A stretch of 64,000 bases of DNA from Aeromicrobium sp. Root236 (GCF_001428805.1 NZ_LMIS01000001.1:1910976-1974975); one strand, 5' to 3'; shown: positions 1 to 8,635, counted from the first letter of the stretch. A program made the numbers and translations. Notes: a model not told the origin generated them from the sequence alone.

Positions 1-714
1 GAAGTGCACGACGTACACCGGGGTCTGGTGCGTCTCGATCAGCTGCTCGAGCGTCTCCTGGATCGGCGTCGAGACGTACTCGGAGATCAGCGGGACGGGG
101 CGCTCGGACGTCGTGACGAGCGTGGTCTCCCGGCCGGTGCGCCGGGAGAGGTCGGCCTCGAACCGCGTCGTGTCGCCGAGCGTCGCCGACATCAGCAGGA
201 ACTGTGCCTTGGGCAGCTCGATCAGCGGCACCTGCCACGCCCAGCCGCGATCGGGATCGGCGTAGAAGTGGAACTCGTCCATCACGACCAGTCCGATGTC
301 GGCACCGGCGCCCTCGCGGAGCGCCATGTTGGCGAGGATCTCGGCCGTCGCGGCGATGATCGGGGCATCGGCGTTGACCGCAGCGTCGCCGGTCACCATG
401 CCGACGTTGTCGGCGCCGAAGATCTCGCAGAGGTCGAAGAACTTCTCACTGACGAGGGCCTTGATCGGCGCGGTGTAGACGCTGCACTCACCACGCGCCA
501 GCGCCGCCGCCATCGCGCCGGTGGCGACGAGGCTCTTGCCGGAGCCGGTCGGCGTCGCGAGGATCACGTTGGACCCGGCGACGCACTCGAGGATCGCCTC
601 GTCCTGCGCCGGGTAGAGCGTCAGGCCGCGGTGCTCGACCCATTGCGTGATCGCGTCGTAGACGACGTCCTCATCGTCCGTCACGCCCTTGGGCAGCAGG
701 TCGATGAGTCGCAC
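1..714 (-). CDS. DEAD/DEAH-box helicase, DUF3516 type (C-terminus cut off)
   Basis: The first 238 residues of a superfamily II helicase; the rest lies beyond the window edge. Visible motifs are the Walker A loop TPTGSGKS at about residues 54-61, the Walker B/motif II box DEFH at 146-149 and motif III SAT at 176-178. After these the chain enters the segment leading to the second RecA-like lobe (ERPVPLISEY...TPVYVVHF), which is worded as in actinobacterial DUF3516 helicases. The start is GTG at 714 with a GGGAG-like sequence upstream; no in-frame alternative looks better. These proteins are thought to be RNA or DNA helicases, but the substrate cannot be read from sequence. Cytoplasmic. Confidence 0.85.
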   Translation of the reverse strand, partial: MRLIDLLPKGVTDDEDVVYDAITQWVEHRGLTLYPAQDEAILECVAGSNVILATPTGSGKSLVATGAMAAALARGECSVYTAPIKALVSEKFFDLCEIFGADNVGMVTGDAAVNADAPIIAATAEILANMALREGAGADIGLVVMDEFHFYADPDRGWAWQVPLIELPKAQFLLMSATLGDTTRFEADLSRRTGRETTLVTTSERPVPLISEYVSTPIQETLEQLIETHQTPVYVVHF

Positions 715-765
715 ACGAGCATTGTCTCCCGCGTACGCCCGGCCGGGGCGGGCGGCACCGAAGGG

Positions 766-1302
766 TCAGCTCAGGCGTACGCGCTTGAGCAGCAGCATCA
801 TGCCGGCGGTGATGCCGACACCGAGCGCCCAGCCGACCAGCACGTCGGACAGCCAGTGGCCGCCGAGGTAGATCATCGCGACGCCGGCGACGACGCAGCC
901 GACCGCGCCGAGCACCGCGGCGACGACCTGCAGGCGACGCGACGTCCACCACGGCCCCATCACGACCGCGACCACCAGGGTCGAGGTGAAGATCGCGTGG
1001 GACGACGGCATCGCGGGCCCCGAGAGGTGGGTGATCGCCAGGTCGTACGGCGGCCGCGGCCGATCGATCCACGTCTTGAGCGGGCCGGTCACCGACAGTG
1101 TCACGCTCACGGCGATGACCGCGCGCATGAGTCCCGAGCGGATGCGGAGCAGCAGCACGAGCGCCACGGCGACGATCCCGCAGGCGACGAAGAACCACAG
1201 TGACTCCCCGACGTCCTCGAGCCGCTGGAAGACCTCCGTGGCGGTGTCGCTGCGATGCTCGGCGCACCAGCGCGCAACCTCGATGTCCACGGATCCGCGC
1301 AT
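766..1302 (-). CDS. PAP2-family membrane phosphatase
   Basis: A 178-residue integral membrane protein with the three type-2 phosphatidic acid phosphatase motifs: KTWIDRP (76-82), PSSH (99-102) and the GGHxxxD block with His149 and Asp153. Hydrophobic helices lie at about 35-52, 60-74, 104-117, 125-145 and 155-172. The family removes phosphate from lipid phosphates or undecaprenyl diphosphate at the outer face of the membrane. Substrate is not readable here. It lies between the helicase and a divergent oxidoreductase and shares no operon with either. The ATG start at 1302 is the only one that keeps the full family fold. Confidence 0.88.
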   Translation of the reverse strand: MRGSVDIEVARWCAEHRSDTATEVFQRLEDVGESLWFFVACGIVAVALVLLLRIRSGLMRAVIAVSVTLSVTGPLKTWIDRPRPPYDLAITHLSGPAMPSSHAIFTSTLVVAVVMGPWWTSRRLQVVAAVLGAVGCVVAGVAMIYLGGHWLSDVLVGWALGVGITAGMMLLLKRVRLS

Positions 1303-1320
1303 GGGGTCCAGCGTACGAGC

Positions 1321-1338
1321 ACTAAGCGCTCGCTTAGT
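1321..1338. promoter_or_regulatory. Perfect dyad upstream of the MDR oxidoreductase
   Basis: ACTAAGCG-CT-CGCTTAGT is an 18-bp inverted repeat with perfect 8-bp arms, ending 20 bases before the ATG at 1359. Its shape is that of a TetR-type operator. No TetR gene is adjacent, so the cognate regulator is probably elsewhere. Confidence 0.65.
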
Positions 1339-1358
1339 CGGTGCGCTAGGGTCGCGGC

Positions 1359-2318
1359 ATGAAAGCCGTACAGATCACGACCCTCGACGGCCCCGAAGCG
1401 GTCGAGCTGGTCGAGCTCCCCAGCCCCGTGCCCGGCCCCGACCAGGTCCTGATCCGCGTGCACGCGGCCGGCGTCGCGTTCCCCGAGGTGTTGCAGAGCC
1501 GCGGGCTCTACCAGCTCAAGCCCGACCTGCCGTTCACCCCGGGCGCCGAGATCGCCGGCGAGGTCATCAGCGCCCCCGACGGCTCGGGCTTCTCCCCCGG
1601 CGACCGGGTCGCGGCGCTGTGCCTGCTCGGCGGCTTCGCCGAGGAGGCCGTCGCCAACCTCGACCTCACGTTCCCGATCCCCGACAGCATCTCGTACGAG
1701 CAGGGTGCCGCGATCGTCTTCAACTACGGCACCGCCTACTTCGCCCTGGTCGAGCGCGGCCGGCTCGCTGCCGGTGAGTCGGTGCTGGTCCACGGAGCGG
1801 CCGGCGGCGTCGGCACCGCGGCGATCCAGGTCGCCAAGGCGTTCGGCGCGGGACGGGTCATCGCCGTCACCTCGACCGCCGAGAAGGGCGCGATCGCGCT
1901 TGAGGCCGGCGCCGACGCGTTCGTCCTGCCCGACGGGTTCAGGGACGCGGTCAAGGAGCAGGGCGGGGTCGACATCGTGGTCGATCCGGTGGGCGGCGAG
2001 CGGTTCACCGACTCGTTGCGGTGCCTCAAGGAGGACGGTCGGCTGCTCGTCATCGGGTTCACGGCCGGCGAGATCCCGACCGTCAAGGTCAACCGTCTGC
2101 TGCTCAACAACGTCTCGGTCGTCGGCGTCGGCTGGGGCGCGTACGCGCTCTCGCGGCCGGGCCACGTCGCCACGGAGTGGGCGGCCCTCGCCCCACACCT
2201 CGAGAGCGGTGCGCTGCGTCCGGTCGTCGGCCCGACCTTCCCGCTCGCCGAGGCCACGCAGGCCCTGCTGACCCTCGACGAGCGCCGCGCCACCGGCAAG
2301 GTTCTGCTGCTGCCTTAG
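1359..2318 (+). CDS. NADPH:quinone oxidoreductase-like MDR protein
   Basis: A 319-residue zinc-free medium-chain dehydrogenase/reductase. The GroES-like N-terminal domain carries PGAEIAGEV at 61-69, and the Rossmann domain carries HGAAGGVG at 145-152. The catalytic zinc cysteines of alcohol dehydrogenases are absent, which fits the quinone reductase branch. The likely reaction is NAD(P)H-dependent reduction of quinones or enone-type substrates in the cytoplasm; the true substrate is unknown. The start at 1359 agrees with the family N-terminus (MKAVQI). The gene is monocistronic and preceded by an 18-bp dyad that probably makes it inducible. Confidence 0.86.
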   Translation: MKAVQITTLDGPEAVELVELPSPVPGPDQVLIRVHAAGVAFPEVLQSRGLYQLKPDLPFTPGAEIAGEVISAPDGSGFSPGDRVAALCLLGGFAEEAVANLDLTFPIPDSISYEQGAAIVFNYGTAYFALVERGRLAAGESVLVHGAAGGVGTAAIQVAKAFGAGRVIAVTSTAEKGAIALEAGADAFVLPDGFRDAVKEQGGVDIVVDPVGGERFTDSLRCLKEDGRLLVIGFTAGEIPTVKVNRLLLNNVSVVGVGWGAYALSRPGHVATEWAALAPHLESGALRPVVGPTFPLAEATQALLTLDERRATGKVLLLP

Positions 2319-2371
2319 TCTCGTCCTGTGCGCCAGAGACGCGCCACGACGACGTTCGGGGGAATGTTTTG

Positions 2372-3418
2372 ATGCGACGACATGCAGCACTGTTGATCAC
2401 GGCCATCGTCGGGGCGACTGCCCTGGCGGGATGCGGGAGCGAGACCGCCGACACCAGGGACCGCGGCGCAGCCGCTTTCGGCGGCCACTTCAGCGTCGAG
2501 GGCGCGCTCCGTGCGCTTCCTGCCGTGAAGCGGCAGGACGACCGACCTCTCCAGGTGTTCGCTGGCGACCTGAGCGAGGCGGCCGAGCTCGGCGACCTGC
2601 CCAAGCCGGTCGACCCGCAGTCGCTGGCCGACTGGTCCAAGGGCCTGGCCACACCGCCGCTCTTCGTCGCGGCCAGCGAAGGTCTCGGCCTGCAGTACCT
2701 GCAGAGCGGCGCGATGCGGAAGACCGTGGGCTTCGACGCCAGGGACGTCACGACGTTCGCGGCCGTCGAGGCACTGCCGGAGGACATCACGGTCGTGAAC
2801 CTGACGAAGGGTGCCGGCCTGACCAAGGGCGTCGAAGCCACGGGCAAGGGCACGGTCGGCGACATCGACCCGGCGTGGCCCGACGATGCCCCGTTCCCGT
2901 TCGTCCACGGTGTCGCCCAGCGAGGCGACGAGGTGGCGCTGTCGCGGTCCTCAGCCGTGCTTGAGACGTGGACCAAGGACAACGGCGACTCGCTCGCCGA
3001 CAATGACGCCCTCGTCGCCGTGGCGAAGGCACTGGACGCACACGGCAGCTACAGCGCGTTCCTGAGCGACGGGCCGGGCAAGCTGCCCAACCTGCCCCCT
3101 GCTGCCCTGAAGGCCATGAACTCCTCGATGCCGGCCTTCGACGCCGTGGGCATTGCGCAAGGAGTCGAGGACGGCAAGGCCGTCGAGTACGTCGCCTATC
3201 ACGTCGACGACGCGGACAAGGCGAAGGACCGGATCGAGAAGACCTGGACCGACGGCATGTCGGCTCGCACCCGCGAGCCCTTGGCGAAGCTGCTCGACGT
3301 CGGCGACGTCACGGCGAAGGACGGTGTGGTGACCGTGAAGATCTCGCCCAAGGGCTCGGCGGGGCTTGCGGTGCAGATGTTCATGCAGGGCGACGTCCCG
3401 TTCATCGTGGTCGACTAG
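2372..3418 (+). CDS. Predicted lipoprotein, first of two tandem paralogues
   Basis: A 348-residue protein with a lipoprotein signal peptide: basic MRRH, a hydrophobic core and the lipobox LAGC with Cys21. The mature part resembles the next gene along its whole length, with shared blocks such as LQVFAxD near the start, GAMRKxxGFDARDxTT, DAPFP, VAQRGDEVA and MPAFDAVGxAQGxEDG. I do not recognise a named family. The start chosen is ATG 2372, preceded by GGGGGA at about 2358; a longer reading upstream would lose the signal peptide. Presumably anchored to the outer face of the membrane. Function unknown. Confidence 0.82.
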   Translation: MRRHAALLITAIVGATALAGCGSETADTRDRGAAAFGGHFSVEGALRALPAVKRQDDRPLQVFAGDLSEAAELGDLPKPVDPQSLADWSKGLATPPLFVAASEGLGLQYLQSGAMRKTVGFDARDVTTFAAVEALPEDITVVNLTKGAGLTKGVEATGKGTVGDIDPAWPDDAPFPFVHGVAQRGDEVALSRSSAVLETWTKDNGDSLADNDALVAVAKALDAHGSYSAFLSDGPGKLPNLPPAALKAMNSSMPAFDAVGIAQGVEDGKAVEYVAYHVDDADKAKDRIEKTWTDGMSARTREPLAKLLDVGDVTAKDGVVTVKISPKGSAGLAVQMFMQGDVPFIVVD

Positions 3419-3459
3419 TCCGCGCTCCCTGCCACCCTGACACGTACGGAGGACGAACC

Positions 3460-4494
3460 ATGCGACGAATCGGCGCTGCGCTGGTCACGACGATCATGGG
3501 TGCCGCCGTGCTTGGCGGCTGCAGCGGTGGTTCCGATCCCAACCGTGCGCCGAAGCCGAGCGCCAGGACCTTGAGCGTCGAGGCGGCGCTGCGCGAGCTG
3601 CCACCGATCAGGCCCTCGGCCGACCAGCCCCTCCAGGTGTTCGCCAGCGACTTCGCGCTCGCGGCCGAGCTCGGCAAGCTGCCGGAGCCGAAGGACCAGC
3701 AGGCGACGTCCAGGTGGAGACAGGGACTGGGCGGTCCGAAGATCGCCATCACCGGCGGTGAAGGGCTCGGACTCGGCAGGGTCGAGACGGGTGCGATGCG
3801 GAAGGTCCTGGGCTTCGACGCTCGCGACATCACGACGACGGCATCCGTCGAGTCGCTGCCGGACACCCTCACCGTGGTTCATCTCGCCGACGGCGTGAGC
3901 CCGAAGCACGTGGCCACGACCGGGGCCGGAAAGATCGGCGACCTCGACCCTGCCGGCGCGAGCGACGCCCCCTTCCCCCAGATCTTCGGGGTGGCCCAGC
4001 GCGGCGATGAGGTGGCCATCGGCAAGACCCAGAGGGCCTTGGACGCCTGGAAGACCCGCGGCCAGAGGTCGCTCGCGGACGACGACGCCTTCCTCGAGGT
4101 GGCCCAGTCCCTCGACGCACACCGCATCTACGACGTCGTCCTCAGCGATCGTCCCGCCGACCCGCGGTTCCTTGTCGAGCAGATGCGCGACGAGATGCCC
4201 GCGACGATGCCGGCCTTCGACGCCGTCGGCGTGGCGCAGGGATTCGAGGACGGCGAGGCGATCGAGTACATCGCCTATCGCCTCAAGGACGTCGCCGGTG
4301 CCGAGGAGAGGATCCGGACGGTCTGGGAGGACGGCTTCTCCGACGACATGGTGTGGTTCCAGGAGCTGCTAAACGTCGAGGATGTCTCCACCGAGGGAAA
4401 CGTCGTCACGGTGAAGATCGCCCCCAGGGAGTCCGCAGGCACGGCGGCGCAGATGCTCATCCGCGGCGACACACCGTTCTTCGTCCTGGAGTAA
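3460..4494 (+). CDS. Predicted lipoprotein, second tandem paralogue
   Basis: A 344-residue lipoprotein whose lipobox LGGC also ends at Cys21. It aligns with the preceding gene from end to end, so the pair arose by local duplication. A clear ribosome site (GGAGGA) lies 6-8 bases before ATG 3460, and the gap to the upstream gene is only 41 bases, so the two are probably co-transcribed. No enzyme motif is visible. The paralogue is diverged, which suggests an old duplication or selection on surface-exposed parts. Function unknown. Confidence 0.82.
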   Translation: MRRIGAALVTTIMGAAVLGGCSGGSDPNRAPKPSARTLSVEAALRELPPIRPSADQPLQVFASDFALAAELGKLPEPKDQQATSRWRQGLGGPKIAITGGEGLGLGRVETGAMRKVLGFDARDITTTASVESLPDTLTVVHLADGVSPKHVATTGAGKIGDLDPAGASDAPFPQIFGVAQRGDEVAIGKTQRALDAWKTRGQRSLADDDAFLEVAQSLDAHRIYDVVLSDRPADPRFLVEQMRDEMPATMPAFDAVGVAQGFEDGEAIEYIAYRLKDVAGAEERIRTVWEDGFSDDMVWFQELLNVEDVSTEGNVVTVKIAPRESAGTAAQMLIRGDTPFFVLE

Positions 4495-4519
4495 CGGTGT
4501 GCCACCGCGAGCGAGCGGA

Positions 4520-5524
4520 CTACTTCTCGCTGTCGAGCATGGCCATCTGCTCGGCGGCATAGCGGGTGCCGGCGACCTGGTCGAGCGGGATCGCGGCCTC
4601 GATCGCCGCGAGCTGCTCGTCGGTGAGCGTCACCGCGGCGGCGCCGAGCGTCTCGGCGAGCCGTGCACGCGTACGAGCGCCGACGACCGGGACGATGTCG
4701 TCACCGCGGGAGGCGACCCAGGCGATCGCGGCCTGCGCGACCGTGATCCCGGCATCCGAGGCGACACCGCGCAGGGCCTCGACGAGGTCGAGGTTGCGGG
4801 TGAGGTTCTCGCCCTGGAACCGGGGAGTGTGCGAACGGAAGTCCGAGACCGTCACCTGGTCCGGCGCATAGTGGCCGCTGATCAGGCCGCGGGACAGCAC
4901 ACCATACGCCGTGATGCCGATCCCGAGCTCGCGGCAGGTGTCGAGGATCTCGCCCTCGAGGCCGCGGGAGATCAACGAGTACTCGATCTGCAGGTCGGCG
5001 ATGGGGTGCACCGCGTGCGCGCGGCGGATGGTCTCGGCGCCGACCTCGGACAGGCCGATGTGCCGGACGTACCCGGCCTCGATCATCTCGGCGATCGCGC
5101 CGATGGTCTCCTCGATCGGCACGTCGGGGTCGAGGCGGGCCGGCCGGTAGATGTCGATGTGGTCCGTGCCGAGCCGCTGGAGCGAGTACGCGAGCCAGGT
5201 CTTCACGGCGCCGGGCCGCGCGTCGAAGCCGTACCAGTCGCCGTCGGGGCCACGGAGGGCACCGAACTTGACGCTGAGGTCGACCGAGTCGCGGTCGATG
5301 CCGTTGAGGGCCTCGTGCAGCAGCAGCTCGTTGTGGCCCATGCCGTAGAAGTCGCCGGTGTCGAGCAGCCGGACACCCGCGTCGAGCGCGGCATGGATCG
5401 TGGCGATGCTCTCGTCGCGATCGGCGGGCCCGTACAAGGCGGACATGCCCATGAGGCCGAGGCCGATCGCGGGGGTCGAGCCGAGGGTTCCGAGGGTCTT
5501 GGTGGTCAATGTCGAAGTCGTCAT
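4520..5524 (-). CDS. Aldo/keto reductase
   Basis: A 334-residue NADPH-dependent aldo/keto reductase. The TIM-barrel signature is present: GLGLMGMSALYG near the start, the Asp/Tyr pair in LDTGDFYGMGHNE (catalytic Tyr), Lys in VKFGAL, the HIGLSE strand, and a C-terminal cofactor segment VVGARTRARLAE. Start taken at the Met of MTTSTL (5524); a 16-residue upstream extension (from 5572) runs into the intergenic region and lacks a ribosome site. It is divergent from an XRE-type regulator starting at 5626, so the 101-bp gap probably holds both promoters. Physiological substrate unknown. Confidence 0.88.
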   Translation of the reverse strand: MTTSTLTTKTLGTLGSTPAIGLGLMGMSALYGPADRDESIATIHAALDAGVRLLDTGDFYGMGHNELLLHEALNGIDRDSVDLSVKFGALRGPDGDWYGFDARPGAVKTWLAYSLQRLGTDHIDIYRPARLDPDVPIEETIGAIAEMIEAGYVRHIGLSEVGAETIRRAHAVHPIADLQIEYSLISRGLEGEILDTCRELGIGITAYGVLSRGLISGHYAPDQVTVSDFRSHTPRFQGENLTRNLDLVEALRGVASDAGITVAQAAIAWVASRGDDIVPVVGARTRARLAETLGAAAVTLTDEQLAAIEAAIPLDQVAGTRYAAEQMAMLDSEK

Positions 5525-5625
5525 GCGTCCAGCCTGCGTCGGTTCGTCCGGGGGCGGGAGAGGAGCGTTCAACCACGGACTGGCGATCCCTGTTTACGGT
5601 TGCCCGGCCGCGCGATGATGGAGGC

Positions 5626-6468
5626 ATGGATCGCACCTCGCTCGCCGACTTCCTCCGCCGCCGGCGCGAGGCGTTGCAGCCCGCCGACGTCGGGCTCTCC
5701 GTCGGGCCTCGCAGGCGCGCACCCGGCCTGCGCCGCGAGGAGGTCGCGCACCTGACCGGCATGTCCGTCGACTACTACGCCCGGCTCGAGCAGGCTCGCA
5801 GCCCCCAGCCGTCGGTCCAGATGCTGCGCGCCCTCGCTCGTACGCTCCGGCTGTCCGACGACGAGACCGACCACCTCTACCGGCTGGCGGGCCACGCGGC
5901 GCCGGATCGCAGCGCCTCGTCGGCGTACGTACGGCCCGTGCTGCTGCGGGTCATCGACCAACTCGAGGACTGTGCCGCGTTCGTGATCTCCGACATCGGC
6001 GTGGTGCTGGCGCAGAACCGCATGTCGCGACTGCTGCAGGGCGATCGCAGCGGGCTCACCGGGGTCGAGGCGAGCTGGACCTGGCGCTGGTTCGCCGAGC
6101 CCGAGACCAGAGCCGTGCCGCCGGAGGAGCAGGCCGAGCACAGCCGCATCCGGGTCGCCGAGGTCCGTGCCACGTGGTCGCGGCGACCCAAGGACCCGGA
6201 CGTGATCGAGCTGCTCGACGCGCTGCTGGCGACCGGCGAGGAGTTCACCGAGCTGTGGGAGCGCCACGAGGTCGGACTCCGGCACCCCATGACCAAACGA
6301 CTGATCCACCCGCGCGTAGGCCTCCTCGAGGTCGACTGCGAGACCATGGCCACGGCCGAGGAGGGCCAGAGCCTGGTGATCCTGAGCGCCGCGCCCGGCA
6401 CCGAGACGTACGGCAAGCTCGAGCTGCTCCGCGTGCTGGGCGAGCAGGACGTCGCGGTCACGAAGTAA
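5626..6468 (+). CDS. XRE-family regulator with MmyB-like ligand domain
   Basis: A 280-residue regulator. The N-terminal helix-turn-helix (LRREEVAHLTGMSVDYYARLEQ, roughly residues 33-55) is followed by a C-terminal MmyB/PAS-like domain that in relatives binds fatty-acid-like ligands. ATG 5626 is preceded by GGAGG. It is divergent from the aldo/keto reductase, the classic arrangement for a local regulator of an NAD(P)H oxidoreductase. That regulatory link is an inference from position. Confidence 0.88.
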   Translation: MDRTSLADFLRRRREALQPADVGLSVGPRRRAPGLRREEVAHLTGMSVDYYARLEQARSPQPSVQMLRALARTLRLSDDETDHLYRLAGHAAPDRSASSAYVRPVLLRVIDQLEDCAAFVISDIGVVLAQNRMSRLLQGDRSGLTGVEASWTWRWFAEPETRAVPPEEQAEHSRIRVAEVRATWSRRPKDPDVIELLDALLATGEEFTELWERHEVGLRHPMTKRLIHPRVGLLEVDCETMATAEEGQSLVILSAAPGTETYGKLELLRVLGEQDVAVTK

Positions 6469-6477
6469 CCTCGCAAG

Positions 6478-7113
6478 GTGCCTGAGTTCACCGGATTCCC
6501 CGTCGAGGCCCTCGACTTCTACGACGACCTCGAGATGGACAACACCAAGACCTACTGGGAAGCCCACAGGCCGACGTACGACACGGCGGTCGCCGCTCCG
6601 ATGAAGGCGCTCGTCGCGTCGCTCGCCGACGAGTTCGGCGACGCCAAGGTGTTCCGGCCCTATCGCGACGTGCGGTTCGCCAAGGACAAGACGCCCTACA
6701 AGACGCATCAGGGCGCCTTCGTGCCCAAGGGCCCGTCGACCGGCTACTACGTGCAGGTCGGCGCGCCGGGCGTACGCGTCGGTGTCGGCTTCTACGAGGC
6801 GTCGTCACCCCGGCTCGCGAGCATCCGCGACGCGATCGTCGACAAGCGGCGCGGCGGCGAGCTCGAGGAGATCCTCGCGACGATGCAGGCCTCGGGGTGG
6901 GAGCTCGGTGGTGACCGGCTCAAGACGGCGCCGCGCGGCTTCGACGTCGACCACCCGCGCATCGAGCTGCTGCGCCACAAGTCGATGACGCTCGGCAAGA
7001 GCTACGGCTTCGAGCCGTTCATCCACACGCCCGAGCTGCTCGAGCACGTACGCGCCGACTGGCGCGAGGCGACCCCGTTCGTCGAGTGGGTCCTGCGCCA
7101 CGCCAAGGCGTAG
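6478..7113 (+). CDS. DUF2461-family protein
   Basis: A 211-residue protein with the DUF2461 signature: FPxEALDFYDDLExDNTKxYWEAHR at the N-terminus, FRPYRDVRFAKDKTPYKTHQGAF in the middle and a C-terminal LRHAKA end. The biochemical role of the family is unknown. Start is GTG 6478, ten bases after the XRE regulator stop, so it may be read through from that gene. A long inverted repeat follows the stop codon and probably ends transcription. Confidence 0.85.
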   Translation: MPEFTGFPVEALDFYDDLEMDNTKTYWEAHRPTYDTAVAAPMKALVASLADEFGDAKVFRPYRDVRFAKDKTPYKTHQGAFVPKGPSTGYYVQVGAPGVRVGVGFYEASSPRLASIRDAIVDKRRGGELEEILATMQASGWELGGDRLKTAPRGFDVDHPRIELLRHKSMTLGKSYGFEPFIHTPELLEHVRADWREATPFVEWVLRHAKA

Positions 7114-7120
7114 ACCACCC

Positions 7121-7186
7121 GCCGACTTGTGAAGCCTTGCGCAGGAAAAACCGCGACTGAACCTGCGCAATGCTTCAAAAGTTGGC
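7121..7186. terminator. Long inverted repeat between convergent genes (likely bidirectional terminator)
   Basis: Two 25-nt arms (7121-7145 and 7162-7186) pair with three mismatches around a 16-nt loop that begins AAAAACCGCG. It fills most of the 85-bp gap between the convergent DUF2461 and aldo/keto reductase genes. There is no U-run, which is normal for actinobacteria. Confidence 0.65.
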
Positions 7187-7198
7187 CGTCGGGAGGGG

Positions 7199-8185
7199 TC
7201 AGACGTGGACCGCGCGCATGCCGGCCTCGTCGTAGCGATCGCCCTGGGTCACGCCGACCGGCGCTGCATCGGCGAGCGCCGTCAGGTCCTCGTCGGTCAG
7301 CTCGACGTCGACCGCCGCCACGTTCTCCTCGAGGTACGTCCGGCGCTTCGTCCCGGGGATGGCAACGACACCGTCCTGGTGCAGGACCCAGGCCAGGGCA
7401 AGCTGCCCCGGCGTGACGCCCTTGGTCCCGGCGAGCGCCCGGACCTTGTCGACGACCGTCAGGTTGTGCGTCAGGTTCTCCTCGCCGAACCGCGGCATGT
7501 TGCGACGCCAGTCGTCCGCCGGCAGGTCGCCCGGCGACGAGATGGCACCCGTCAGCACCCCACGACCCAGCGGTGAGTACGCCACGAACTCGATGCCGAG
7601 CTCACGGGTCGTGTCGAGCACGCCGTTGACCTCGGGACTGCGCTCGAACAGCGAGTACTCCGTCTGGACAGCCGTGATCGGATGCGTCGCGTGCGCCCGA
7701 CGGATGGTCTCCGGCGCCGCCTCCGACAGCCCCAGGTAGCGGACCTTGCCCTCGGCGACGAACTCCGCCATGGCGCCGACGGTCTCCTCGATCGGGACGT
7801 TCGGGTCGACCCGGTGCAGGTAGTAGAGGTCGATCGTCTCCATGCCGAGGTGCTTCAGCGAGCGCTCCACGGCCTTGCGGGCGTACGCCGGGCTGCCGTC
7901 GGGCGGGCCCATGGTGCCGTCGTCGTCGATGTGCGTGGCGAACTTCGTCGCGAGCGCGAACTCGTCCCGGCGGTGGCCGATCGTCTGGCCGATGAGTCGC
8001 TCGTTGAGGAACGGGCCGTAGATCTCGGCGGTGTCGATCATCGTGACGCCCAGGTCGAGTGCCCGGTTGAGCGTCGCGGCCGACTCCACGTCGTCACGGT
8101 CGCCGTAGAACGCCGACATCCCCATCGCGCCGAGTCCCTCGACGCTGGCCTCGAGGCCCTGGCTTCCCCATGCGGTGGTCTTCAC
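7199..8185 (-). CDS. Aldo/keto reductase, coupled to MerR gene
   Basis: A 328-residue aldo/keto reductase with GLGAMGMSAFYG, the catalytic block MIDTAEIYGPFLNE, Lys in LATKFA, LYYLHRVDPNVPIEETVG and a C-terminal IPGTKRRTYLEEN cofactor segment. These features fit NADPH-dependent carbonyl reduction in the cytoplasm. Start GTG 8185 overlaps the stop of the upstream MerR gene in a GTGA quartet, so translation is probably coupled and both come from the MerR promoter at 8575-8605. The substrate is unknown; the regulator suggests induction by a reactive or toxic compound. Confidence 0.9.
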   Translation of the reverse strand: MKTTAWGSQGLEASVEGLGAMGMSAFYGDRDDVESAATLNRALDLGVTMIDTAEIYGPFLNERLIGQTIGHRRDEFALATKFATHIDDDGTMGPPDGSPAYARKAVERSLKHLGMETIDLYYLHRVDPNVPIEETVGAMAEFVAEGKVRYLGLSEAAPETIRRAHATHPITAVQTEYSLFERSPEVNGVLDTTRELGIEFVAYSPLGRGVLTGAISSPGDLPADDWRRNMPRFGEENLTHNLTVVDKVRALAGTKGVTPGQLALAWVLHQDGVVAIPGTKRRTYLEENVAAVDVELTDEDLTALADAAPVGVTQGDRYDEAGMRAVHV

Positions 8186-8568
8186 TCGCTCACCTTCTCC
8201 TGGTAGTAGCTGATCTTGCGATTGATGGCATCGAGGTGGGTCTGCACCTCGCTGAGCTCCTCGAGCACGTGCTCGCGGTGCGCCTCGAGGATCGCCAGCC
8301 GCTGCGGCTCGCTGCCCTCGACCCGGTAGAGGTCGACGAACCGGCGGATGTCCCGGATCGGCATACCGGTGCGGCGGAGCATCACGAGGGTGCCGAGCCA
8401 GCGCACGTCCTCCTCGGTGTAGCGGCGTTGCCCGGAGGCCGACCGCTCGGGGCGGTGGAGGGACAGCCCCTCCTTCTCGTAGTAGCGCAGGGTGTCGACG
8501 CTCAGGCCGCTCAGCTCGGCGGCTGCGCTGATCGTCACGCCACCTGCGGGAACCTCTGTCACAGTCAT
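8182..8568 (-). CDS. MerR-family regulator
   Basis: A 128-residue MerR regulator. The winged helix (ISAAAELSGLSVDTLRYYEKEGL, residues 12-34) is followed by RYTEEDVRWLGTLVMLRRTGMPIRDIRRF and a coiled dimerisation helix ending in the usual YYQEK. No cysteine metal site is present, so an organic effector is more likely. First gene of a two-gene operon with the aldo/keto reductase; its own promoter carries an 18-bp perfect dyad in a 19-bp spacer, which implies autoregulation by DNA untwisting. Confidence 0.92.
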   Translation of the reverse strand: MTVTEVPAGGVTISAAAELSGLSVDTLRYYEKEGLSLHRPERSASGQRRYTEEDVRWLGTLVMLRRTGMPIRDIRRFVDLYRVEGSEPQRLAILEAHREHVLEELSEVQTHLDAINRKISYYQEKVSE

Positions 8569-8574
8569 GTCTTC

Positions 8575-8605
8575 AGCATGAACCCTGGAGCGCGCTCCAG
8601 GTCAA
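8575..8605 (-). promoter_or_regulatory. MerR-type promoter with 18-bp dyad
   Basis: On the minus strand a -35 TTGACC (8605-8600) and a -10-like CATGCT (8580-8575) are separated by 19 bp. The perfect palindrome CCTGGAGCGCGCTCCAGG (8584-8601) fills the spacer. Over-long spacing with a central dyad is the hallmark of MerR-controlled promoters. Confidence 0.75.
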
Positions 8606-8635
8606 ATCCCGCGGGCGGGGATGCCATCATGAGGC

